Source: Stichopus chloronotus (lineage: Eukaryota; Echinodermata; Holothuroidea; Aspidochirotida; Stichopodidae). Taken from it: 64,000 nt of DNA. Shown piece after piece: positions 26,101 through 38,100 of the stretch (positions are counted from its first letter, which is position 1; the number at the start of each line of letters is the position of its first letter). The notes under the pieces are model-generated. The model did not search any database. It saw nothing but the letters and a program-made list of their open reading frames with translations, and was not told the DNA's origin. The stretch spans positions 31,158,962-31,222,961 of the forward strand of contig CM037829.1 in assembly GCA_021234535.1 (NCBI GenBank). Reading direction: 5' to 3'. Both the position numbers and the translations under genes were made by a program.

Positions 26101-29100
26101 AAGAACAATAACTGTAGTTGATCTCATACTTGTCATGTGGATAATTCGTATTTGTTGTAATATAACCATATGGCAAGGAATCACAAAGCCTTTTGGTTTT
26201 CTGGTTCATTTTGCAGTTTGTGTTCTTTCTATTTGTTGCTATCTGTACACTTTCCCTCTTCTTTGGTCCTCTTGTTTTCTTCACCTTGTTGGACACTAGC
26301 ATTAGTGTTTGGGATCACAAGACATAGGTGAAAGTAGAAGCAGTCGTAATCTGATCACCCAAGTTTTATATTGGCTTTAATATCGACGTATGCTCACTGG
26401 GAGCTGGACAAACATCTGCCGGGCGCCAGCTGGTACAATAACTCGCCGATTTCCGCCAATCACTGGGAAGCAGACTATTTATTAGAGGTGCAGGGTGTGG
26501 CTGTCATGTGCATAGGGCCAGACCAACATCTGGCAGATATATGGACAGATTGATTTAAACTGACATTGACCCATTGCCTAGATGATATGTCAGATGTCTG
26601 ACAGAACATTGTTGTCACATCATTCGCTTGGTAGGCGATGACTTTTCCGATACCAAAAGTCTGGATTGATTTTAATTCTGAGTTAAAACGAATACATCTG
26701 AAACTACAACCTTAGGGAAAACTTGATGGGACACCCTGCTCCACTTTTCAATGTTGACTACAGTATTACTGTTCACAGTATACATTCACTTATCTAGCGC
26801 AACATTGGAAAGGGGTGGGGGGTCTCATGTTATCCTCTGAACTACGATTAAGGATTCTAATTGCAAAGTGTCCCAACAGCTTTGTCCAAGATTGTAGTCT
26901 TAAACCGCAACCCATTGGGACTTCTTTGTGACTGGGCTATCACTTACTCAACCTTATGTCATTTTGTCACGCACTGAAAGAAAGCACTAATTGGTACATT
27001 TCTTTTTTTCTTTATGCAAACCAGTGATTGTCATTCTTCTTTTAAAGAAGAAGTGTGTGAAGATTGCTCAAAGTCTAGTTGGTCGTGTAAGTATGACTTA
27101 TCTTTAGTGCTTATTTGAATCACGTGAATCACAGTGTCCTTTTTAGCCCAAACACAGTCAATTTATGGTTGGATGGTTGCTGTAGAAAATACCTGTAGTC
27201 CAAATATTCTAATACATTATTTATAACACTGTGACTCTCTGCGTAAAAGAATGGCTCTTGTAAAGACAAACACAGCATGAATTAATGTTTGGCTTAAGTT
27301 TACAAGGATTTGTCAGTACTTTTTGGAAATTATGATCTCTTTATTGGATGTTCAGAGAAATAAGAGCAAAACATTGCATGGTTAGCTTATGGGTCATTCC
27401 ATGAGATTGGTCACAAAGTGTGACACAAGCATATCTGATGCATTTCTATTTTCCACAGCATGTTAAAGAGGTAAATCTATTGCAATTGTATAATTTAAGA
27501 TTATAAGATACTGTTTTCTGCCAATAACAAAAAAAAAGAAAAGAAAAAAGCAAGAAGGCAATCCCTATCATTTTCCATACTCATTTGCTTTTCCACACTC
27601 ACACATGTCACATTATGGTTGAACTTACTAGAACATGTTGTGTACATATACAGCTAGAGACATACACACATATGTACACCTAGCCATGCCATTGTAAAGG
27701 ATGCGCAAGTGATGTGTGTATGCATACTGCATGTGTGTAGAAGTCGTGTACCTTATAGTATTTTCATGCGGAAATCGTGTGTGTATGAAAGAAAGTCTTG
27801 GAGTTTTTTTATTTCTTGTATCATCTGCACGCCACTCTGGACATTTTGCAATAATTCTAAGAAGCACGTCATGATCATTTGGATTATTCAATGTCTTTTC
27901 CCACCAAAGCGTGCTGTAAACAACTCTACTCCTTGTCTAGTGTGTACACGGTAGAAAAAATATACTGAGGGTATTACCAAAAACATGGAAAATGACATTG
28001 ATACTAGACATAATTGCTCAGTCCAAACATGGTTACATAGGTTGAAATCTTAAGTCACTTTGCATTGAAAAGCGAAGACGTAATAAGTTATGCTGACACC
28101 TTGTACTAACAGATTAACCTACTGTGCTGTATTATGTGCTGTAATAATTGTGACCTTTGATGATGTCATCGATTGGGTGAACACTATGTAGCATACTCAG
28201 GTACCTAACCACCAAGTTTGAAGTTGATCAGACATATGTCAAGAAGGAAAACACAACACACATTTCCCAAAACATTTTTCTGATTTGAGGTTTGGCCTTT
28301 GACCTCTGACCTTAACCACATCTTCACACCATAGGTCACCTATCTATCAACTTTGACCTTTATCGGCTTTGGGGTGGAGGAGTTGCAGATGCAAACTTTT
28401 GAAATTGGAATTTCCTTGCACACACATTGACACACACACACCCACGCACACCCACACACACATCTTCACACATTTTGACCCGAAATGTGGGATTCCAGGT
28501 CACCTTAAGTATCATACCAGGTTAGACCACCATGTATCAAATATTAAGCAGACATAATGTTACCATGGAAACTGACAGAGCCATAGTACCCTCTAACCCT
28601 GAAGCAACTACTTCTCATCTTGCACATTACATGTATAGGGATGAGATAAATACAAAGTTCACTCTTTCACAGTATGATCATATATTGAAAATGTACCAAT
28701 GTCATCGAATGACCCATATGATGTGACTTCTGTTCCATCACGTTTTAAGGTGAAATTACTTTAAACCCATGCAATCTGCATTAGAGGAAGTTGTCATTAT
28801 CTACTTAAAAAAAAAGTTTTGCAGCAGAGTTTATCCACGGGTAAATAAATGGTGAACCACCAGCTCTGATAACTGAATTGTCATGACCCAACCAAGGTGT
28901 GATGCCATCCTGCACTATTTAGATGTACAGTATGCTTATAATCTGATCTACTGTGAATGCACTGGCAGTGACCACTGAATTACCTCTACCATCAAAGGTA
29001 GAGAGGTTAAATAAGCACTTCTGTTGTAAAGAACTGCAATTATTACATTAATTTGTTATTGTCACATGAAATTTAAACTTCCTTGGCCAGTGCTTTTGGT

Positions 29101-32100
29101 TCCGTTGAAATTATAACCTTTGTAATCACACTCGGAGTATATGTGTGTGCTTGTGACGCTTACCTTGTAAACAAGATATCTCAAAAACGGAAGCTTGGAC
29201 AGATCTCTTATCTAGTACATTGATGTATCACATTTAGTACAAGAACCCTATTGTTTTTGGTGGAGGTCAAAGTTCATTTAGGGTCAACAGGGGTCATATT
29301 GTGAAAACCTTGTAAACACGATATCTTTAGAAGGCAAACTTGGAAAGATGTCATATTTAACATGTAGATGTCGACGATAATGAATGAATGAATGAATGAA
29401 AGGTTTATGCACAGCCTCTACCTTGACTACAAGGCATGCACGGTCGTGCTGAAAACAAAATAACCAATGTTAAATAGTAAAAAACAATTTAAAATAATAG
29501 AAAACAAAATGGAAAGAACAATAAATGTATACAAAAGGCACTTACTTAACATTGAGCTTCATTACAAAATTATTCGCATTAGAAAAGAGAAAATGTTTTA
29601 GGTGTTTCTTGAAACTATGTATACTGTGCATGTTCCGGAGATCAACAGGGAGAGAATTCCACAATTTAGGACCACAAATTACAAATGATCTGTCACAGAG
29701 GGTAGAAGTATTATTTGGTAAGACAATTGCATTAGAAAGAGTAGAGGTGGTGAAGAGATCGGATAAGTAGACCGGAGCTAAGCCGTGGAGGCATTTGAAA
29801 ACCATTAAAATAACTTTGAAAAAGATTCTTTCGCGAACACGCAACCAGTGCAACTGAACAAAGAGGTCAGATACTTGTTCTCTTTTCTTTCTACCAAAAA
29901 TTAACCTAGCAGCACAATTTTGAACAATCTGTAGTTTATTCAAGAAACTCTGATTAATACCATAATACAAGCAATTACAATAATCGATCTTAGAGAGAAC
30001 TAAAGCCGTAACAAGAGTCTTAAGCTGATCAGAATTTAAATACGGTTTGAGCTTAGAAAGTTTACGAAGGACAGAAAAGCAGAAGGAAGCAGTAGCAGAG
30101 ATTTGTTGGACAAACGTAAGCTTATTATCTAGGCAAACACCAAGACTTTTTACGGAGTTGGCGAACCTTACACAATCATTGTTGTTTATAAAGGTGCCAC
30201 CAATACTGATGTCACCCAAAACATTGTCACGGCCAACAAGAAGAATATCGGTTTTACTTGGGTTTAAACACAGAAAGTGAGAATTCATCCAAGAAGTTAA
30301 AACGGAAAAACACTGTTGAATGTCATGATTCAAGACACGTGATTGGAAGGCAGGAGAGAAGGACTTATACACCTGATGGTCATCAGCATACCCTTCAATC
30401 TTAAAACCAAGGTTTTCAATTTTCGTGTATAAAGAACGAATATATATATTAAACAGAACGGGGCCAAGGACAGACCCCTGAGGAACACCATACTCAATAT
30501 CGATATAGCGAGAGAAACTAGAGCCAACTTTAACTCTCTGAGACCTGCCGATCAAAAAAGAATTGAACCATTTGAAAGCAATACCACGTATGCCGATATC
30601 GTGATACAGAACAGTAAGCAGTTTATCATGATCCACAGTATCAAAAGCAGCACTGAGATCAAGAAGAATAAGAACAGAAACATTATTGGCATCAGCAGCA
30701 CATAACATATCATTTACAATCTTAAGTAAGGCTGTCTCTGTACTGTGATACTTTCTGTAGCCAGATTGATGGGGCATATGGAGTTGATGACGATCCATGT
30801 GATCATTTAAACGTTTAAGTACAACTCTCTCAATCAGTTTGCCAATACACTGAAGATTAGAAATAGGCAGATAATTACAAAAACTTTCTTTGTCTAAAGT
30901 AGGTTTTTTAATTAAGGGAGTAACATCAGATTGTTTAACACCATCTACAGACCCCGTAGAGAGGGAAAGATTAACAAGCTTACACCAGAAAGGGAGGAGT
31001 ATATCAATATGGTCGTGTACAATATTACTGGGCAGAGGATCACTGGGACTGCACTTGATACCAGTGTCTTTAACAATCTCCCGAAGTTCCTCCACGCTTG
31101 TCGGGGCAAACTCAGTCAACTGATTGGAGGACCGTATCACGTGCCTGTCATGAAGTGCAGAAGCAGCTATGGTATGACGGGGAAAACCTTTGCGAAGACT
31201 AGCTATTTTACTAGTGAAGAAATAATTAAATTCATTGGCAAGTTCTGCGTTGCTAGAAGTATGTGGAAGAAGAGACTCCTGATTGACATCAAGGAGTGTG
31301 TCAATCATCTTGAAAAGCTTACTTTGATCACCTTTTGCAGATTGAACTTTTTCAGAGTAGTATTTTATTTTCTTTTGCAGTGCAAGCTGCGTAGTCTCTT
31401 TCCGCAAATTGAGAAAAATTTGCTTATCAGCTTCCAAATGAGACCGCTTCCATTTTTTCTCAGCTTTCCTACGAGCACGACGCTTAAGTTGATATTCACC
31501 ATCAAACCAGGGGGCATTATTAGCCATTTTAATACTCTTAGATTTCAATGGAGCATGCTTGTCAAGAATAGAAGTAAGAGAAGTATTATAACTATTTACT
31601 GCCGTATTAAAGTCATTTAAAACGATTTCAGACACACAGTTACCGAGGTCATTAGAAAAATCAATTACATTGATACCCTCGAGCTGACGGTATTGAATAA
31701 TTTTACGTATTTTAACATCTGTTCTAATTTCGACATCAAACGTGATAGGATAGTGATCACTGAGATGAACATCATTGACTAAGGGAGAAGAAATAATATT
31801 AGAGTTGTTGGTACAAATTACAACATCAAGAATATGCCCACCTTTGTGAGTTGAATCAACAACATGTTGAATAAGATTAAAGCAAGAGAGTACATCATAA
31901 AATTTATTTCTTAGATTGTCAGTAATGTTATCGCAGTGGATGTTACTGTCACCAGAAATGATAATGAAGCCACTCATTAACACAATATGTTCAAGAAGAC
32001 AGGAGAATTCTTCAAGAAATACAGTCGAGGAGACTTCTTGCAGACGATAAAAAGAAACGAGCACAAGTTTGACACAGCTAGAAAACTTGAGGGATTGGAG

Positions 32101-35100
32101 AATGTATTCAAAAGAAGAAAACTGTCTATAAGAGATATTAACTGGAGAAAATTGAGAGCGCATTATTATACCAACGCCGCCACCCCCTTTTGTGTAGTCT
32201 TGGACGATGAAACAAACGGTAGCCATAAGACTTAACCTTGGCAGTGACTTCGTTGAATTCGGACTGTAACCAAGTTTCCGTGACAAACACAATATCAGGA
32301 TCATAGTCAATGAGATGTTCCATAACTTCATCACACTTGTTAACAATTGACTGGACATTCCACGAAACACAGGATAATCTGAAACGGCTGGTGTCAGAAA
32401 TACCAGCGTGGCTCGACATCAGTTTAAATTAGAGCGCATGTTTTTCTTCATTTTCTCCTGTTCGGCAATGTAACACGGACAATGCATCGAATTTGCGGCA
32501 TGGGTGGTATGTTGATTGTTGCCGGCCTTCTTGCAGTTGATACAGAGATAAGAAGGATTAGAATCAGCAGAGGCATTGATCGGGCAGTCTTTAGTTTCAT
32601 GTGATAGCGCACACTGAGCACAAATCCGGTTACCTGAGTTGCATTTGGCAACATAGTGGCCAAATTCCTGACAACGATTACAACGTTTCACATGGAATCG
32701 ATCGTATACAACACACGAGTTGAGGCCAATCATGATTTTGTTGTTGTTATTTGCGACCAATTTTCTCATTGAATTAGATACGTTCACGACAGCTTGGTAA
32801 ACATTAGGGTTATTTTTGAGTGGTTTGATGGCGAACACTTTAAAGTGATCATTAGGTACGGTTATGTCAACAAAGTTCTGAATGTATTCGTTTTGAGTGT
32901 GAACGATGCTAGTAAACTCCTCTGAGGAATACTCTCTCGATAAACCCACAATAGCAATAGTTGGATAACGTACACCAGGAGATTGTAAGGAAATACCTGG
33001 ACAAACGGTCTGTGCATGAGCCTTAAGTTTGTCTCGAACTTCAACAGATGGGCACACCAACACTTTATCACCTTTTTTGTTCACAAACGAGTTGGTTAGT
33101 TTGATGTTGTTGTCGACGACAGTTTGTTCCAGCTTATCGAGATTCACATGCTGTTCGTCCTGTTTCTTCACAACGAGTACCGACTTCAAGTTTTCCACTT
33201 TATTCTGATTAAGCCATGGATTTACTTGTCCACTGTTGGTATTATTTACCAAGGGTGGAGGAGACGGTGAGACCACAGGAAGCTTCTCACTGAGAAGTGT
33301 TTTGACGTCGGATACATCAGAGGTGAGTGACAGCAATTTATCTTCCAAGTCAGATAGGCGATCGACGAGAGAAGCCGTTGTTTTCTTTTCATGCTTAGAC
33401 AGACAGCAATCACAAATGAAAACAAAATTGCCTTTTCTGTTGGCTTGTGGACCCTGCTTGGAGGTAACTTTACGAAAGGCTTCATAAAATGTGTCCGTAC
33501 AGCAGACAAATTCAGGATCGCAGGTTGAAGCATGAAATTTTCCTTTGCACATCAAACAATTAACAAAATTATTAGATGCATTCTTCTTACACAGAAGGCA
33601 ATTGCCATCCAGATCAAGCATATTTGGTGGTAGACCAGGGTTCAGAGCTTCAACGGTAGTGGCCATTGTATGGCAATTGCCGTATTAGGCTACGAGCCTA
33701 GCCTAGGTACAGGCAACCAGACACCGTACTCAGAGTCAAATGAATGAATTTATCACAAATCAAGCAACTGATCTACAAATAATATGTCCAGGCAACAATA
33801 AAGGTGATTGTTGAATATGAAAAACGATGATTCAGAGAGATAAAGTTGAAAATTAAAGCAGAATTTGAGCCATGTAGTGGAGATACCAAACGAACGGCAC
33901 TAACGGCGGGAAACATTTCATTTCAACCTTATCAAGTCTAGTCTTCATATTCGATAAATTCGATAAATAGATGTAGACAATATCTCAAGAAGGGAAGCAT
34001 GGACAGATCTCATATTTACGGCACAGGTGTATCACATTAAGTGCAAGATCCCTATTGATTTGGTGGAGGTCAAAGGTCATTTGAGGTCAACAAGGGTAAA
34101 GTTGTGAAATCCTTGTGAACACGATATCTCAAGAAGGGAAGCTTGGACAAATCTCTTATTTGCTATTTCGGTGTATCACGTTATGTGAAAGATCCGTATC
34201 GATTTTGCGGGAAGTCAAAGGTCATTTGAGGTCAACAGGGGTCAAATTTTGAAAATCTTGTTACACAATATCTCAAGAAAGGAAGCTTGGACAGGTCTCA
34301 TATTTAGTACATAGGTACATATCTCAAGAATGGAAGCTTAGATAAATGTCATATGTGGTATGTTTGGGTACCACATTTAGTGCAACATCCCTAATCACTT
34401 TGGTGGAGGACAAAAGGTCTCAAGAAGGAAGGCTTAGACAAATGTCATATCTGGTAAGTTGGTGTGCCACATTGATTACAAGATCTCTTTTGACTATGGT
34501 AGAGGTCAAAGGTCATTTGAGGTCAATGGGGTCAAATTGTGAAAGTGTAATTGTGACATTTCAAGAAAGAAAACTTGTCAAGATCTCCCATTAAGAAGGT
34601 AGATGCATCTCATGGAGTATAAAAGAATTTCTTGTCTTTGGGAAGGTCAAAGGTCATTTGAGGTCAACAGTTTTACATTATGAAATTCTTGTAAACGTCA
34701 CATCTCAAGAATTGAAGCTTTGATGGATGCCATATGCAGTATGTACTGTAGTTGTATATCACTGAGTACAAGGACCATTTGGTCTTAAATGGAGGTCAAG
34801 GGTCATTCAATGTGAACCATGTTCAGATTGTGAAAACCTTGTAGACATGATCTCAAGAAAGGAAGCTTGTACAGATTTCATATTTCATGTAAAGCATAGA
34901 TGCCTTTGACACATAACTAATGCTATTATATCAGATTCCAAAAATGCTCATAAATTGGATCGTCGAAACCACAATGCATTTGTGCATTCTGGTTTTCTTT
35001 AAACAGGAACATCCTGAGTTCGTTGTATGTCTTGAAGTGCCTGCAGTCTTAAAAAAATACGTTTTTGTTTCAAAATTTACCTAGACTGTCCGCAGAATAC

Positions 35101-38100
35101 TGTCGTCCTACAAGTTTCATTCAAATGTGGATACTGTCATATAATCTTTCATTTTTTGTTTTCTACAGAACCAAGAGAATGAACAGGGTAATAATTTACT
35201 GTTATCTGTTCTTTAACATGTTATATTTCATTGGCATTTCATAGTCAATATGCATTGCTTTGAATCTGAGTGCAATATGCTTACTGAGTAGAAGAAGGCT
35301 ATTGTGTTGAGTGGATGTCAAAGAACATTTATGTTCAACAAGGGTCTAATAGGGAAAACCTTATAAACATGATGTCTCAAGAAGGGACCATGGACACATC
35401 TGATATCTAGGTGTATCTAGGTGTATCTAGTACAAGAAGGCTATTGGTTTGAGTCGGGGGTCGAAGGTCAAACATGATCAACAGGGTCAAACAGTGAAAA
35501 CCTTGCAGACACAATTTCTTAAGAAGGGAAACATCAACAGATCTGATTGTTTACTATGTATGTGTTCCTTATTGAGCACAGGAAGTATATATTTTAGTAA
35601 GTACAAAACTTGCTTTTGATGGATATCAAAAGTCGTATTGGATTAAATAGTGAATACCTTAACATGATGTTCCAAGAAGGAAAGCATAGACAGATCTGAT
35701 ATGTGGTGTATAGGTGAACATTATTGCACACAAGAAGCCTGTTGTGCTTGGTGAGGGTCAAGGACATTTGGAGGCAACAGGGGCAAATAGTAAAACCTTG
35801 TAAACATAATATCCCGAGAGCAAAAACATGAACAAATCTGACATTACATTTGTAGGTGTGCCTCGATGACTACAAGAAGTCTGTTGCATTTGGGGGAAGT
35901 GAAAGATCATGTGCCGTCAACAGGGTTGAGTAGTGAAAATCTTGTAAACATGATATTTCAAGAGCAGTATAATGGATAGGTGTAGGTGTACCTTATTGGG
36001 CGTAAGGAGCCTGTTGATTTTTGTGGAGGTAACTGATCATTTGCAGGTCAACACAGTTGAAATAACAAAACCTTATAAACATGATACTATGTCTCAAGAA
36101 GATAAGTTAGACCTGATATTTATCCTGCATGTTTACCACATTAAGTACAAAGAGACTATTGGAAGAGGTGAAAGGTCATTTGGGGTAAATTGGTCAATGA
36201 CGTAGGGTATGTCAAATAGTAAAAATTTGTAAACACAATATTTGAAGAGGTTAATGTTGGACAGACCTGACAGTATGCAGTTGTAAAGTATTGTGTATAA
36301 GAAGCGTATTATTTTTGGTTTAGGTTAAAACTTATTTGGGGTCAAAGCATGCATCATATTATAGCTGTGTAAACCATGTAATAATATATCAAGAAGGGGA
36401 TGCATGAACATATCTGATATCCACCTTGTAGGGGTATCTTATTGAGAAGTAGAAGATTATTGTTTTTGGTGAAGGTCAAAGATCATTTGTAATCAACAGC
36501 TGTCAGTGTATAATAAACATGGCACATCAAGAAGGGAAACATAGTCAGACCTGATATCTAGTTTGAGTACAAGAAATTATTGCTTTGAGTGGAGGTCAAA
36601 TTCCATATAGTGGTGAAATTGTAAAATCCTTGTAGACACAATATATCAAGAAAAGCAATGACAGACTTGATACCTTGTTTGTAGGTTTAACACTATGCTA
36701 TATTGAGCACAAAATCCCATTTTCTTTGATGGAGGCTGTTTTGGTCAAAAAGTGTAAGTACGTTGAAAAGAAATGAACGTAATGAATCTCAAGACATGAA
36801 GCATGGGCTAAATGTCCTATTTAATGTTCAGCAGTGCATGTGTAGTCATGATGCCTGTTAGTCCTCAGCATAGATCAGCAAATGTGACTGTGTACATAGC
36901 TGTTGTTAAATTTTAGTGATAAATTACTGTAATTTTGCAAAAACTACGCTTGTGGCACATCCTCACCACATTATATCAGATTTATGTAAAAATAAAACTA
37001 CTGTTGATGAAATCATTGAAACCCACAATGGGTGTTATTATGTGACATAGATGTGAGGTGATTTCTCCCAAGCTATGTAGTGTTTTTGATGGCATCTGTG
37101 TCAGGAAAGGATTCTTTTATCTTTTTCCAAAGATAAAACAATGGAAGAGACAAATAATCAGCCAGAGTCTACCCCTTCGGTAAGATATCTTTTAAAATGT
37201 ACTGAGGCAATCAGTGATGTGGCTTTTTAATCGTGTTTTAAGATAACTTGTTTGATCTCAAAGCTGATAGATGTTATTTGTGCGTCTCTTTTTTGTTCTT
37301 CCTTTCAGAGAGCTTAGGACCTTGTGAATCCTTATCATGAAAAGCAGTTGAAATGAACGTTTAAAGATAATTTAGTAATATTTAAAATAGATTTAATCAA
37401 AAATTCTTTGCTGCTGCTTCACAAATTTGACTTCTGTTGTATTACTGTTTTGGGGTAAACCAGTACCAATATCTCTATTGGTATTGATGGTGCCGTTACT
37501 CCCATTAACGAAAGCTGGCCTGTTCATTGGTAGTACCAGTACTTTATACATTTCCTGGTACTGCTGTGTGATTTTAAATGAGTACTGTACGTAGGTGGGA
37601 TTGGGTTAGCTTCTGCCCCTAAAGATATTGTATTTCGACCTCCGATTTTCGGGGGCGGAAAACACCGGGCAGAAAAGTAACTACATAAAATGGTCACTTT
37701 TTCAAATTGAAGACTTGTGAACACAACTTCGGATGAACATGGCCCAAATGTAATCATTTGGGGTCAATCAATCTTTATCTGTTCTTAGAGCTAGTGCATG
37801 CTTTCGATGGCTGCCTCGCCTACTGTCCATCAAAAAGTAATGTACACATTTAAATAGGTAGCCCTAGGTGTTTTGGTATTAAATAGTCAGTTTCAAACTC
37901 CTTTACCCTTCATTTTGTATACATACATATGAGAGAAAGGTCTAGTGTAGTCAAGTTACAGCAACATCCTGATTTAAAAACATGGTGTTGTTGTATGTTT
38001 TGAAGTGCCTGCAGTTTTAGAAAAATAATATTTTGTTTCAAAATTTACTTGGACTGTCCGCGAAATAATCCTACAAATGTCACGCAAATGTGGATACTTA

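Larger units (their letters stand above)
29372..33967 (-). mobile_element. CR1/L2-like LINE, nearly full length
   Basis: Two ORFs on the - strand (ORF1 33666-32419, ORF2 32419-29542), a 5' UTR of about 300 bp and a 3' end in an (ATTC)n-type simple repeat (29380-29401 read on the + strand as AATGAATGAATG). TAGATGT occurs on both sides (29365-29371 and 33968-33974) and is the likely target duplication. Intact ORF1 and a single frame break in ORF2 indicate a recent insertion in intron 6. Confidence 0.85.

Noticed and set aside
30931..31620. 229-codon + strand open frame
   Set aside because: Antisense shadow of LINE ORF2, which has clear RT and endonuclease motifs on the - strand.
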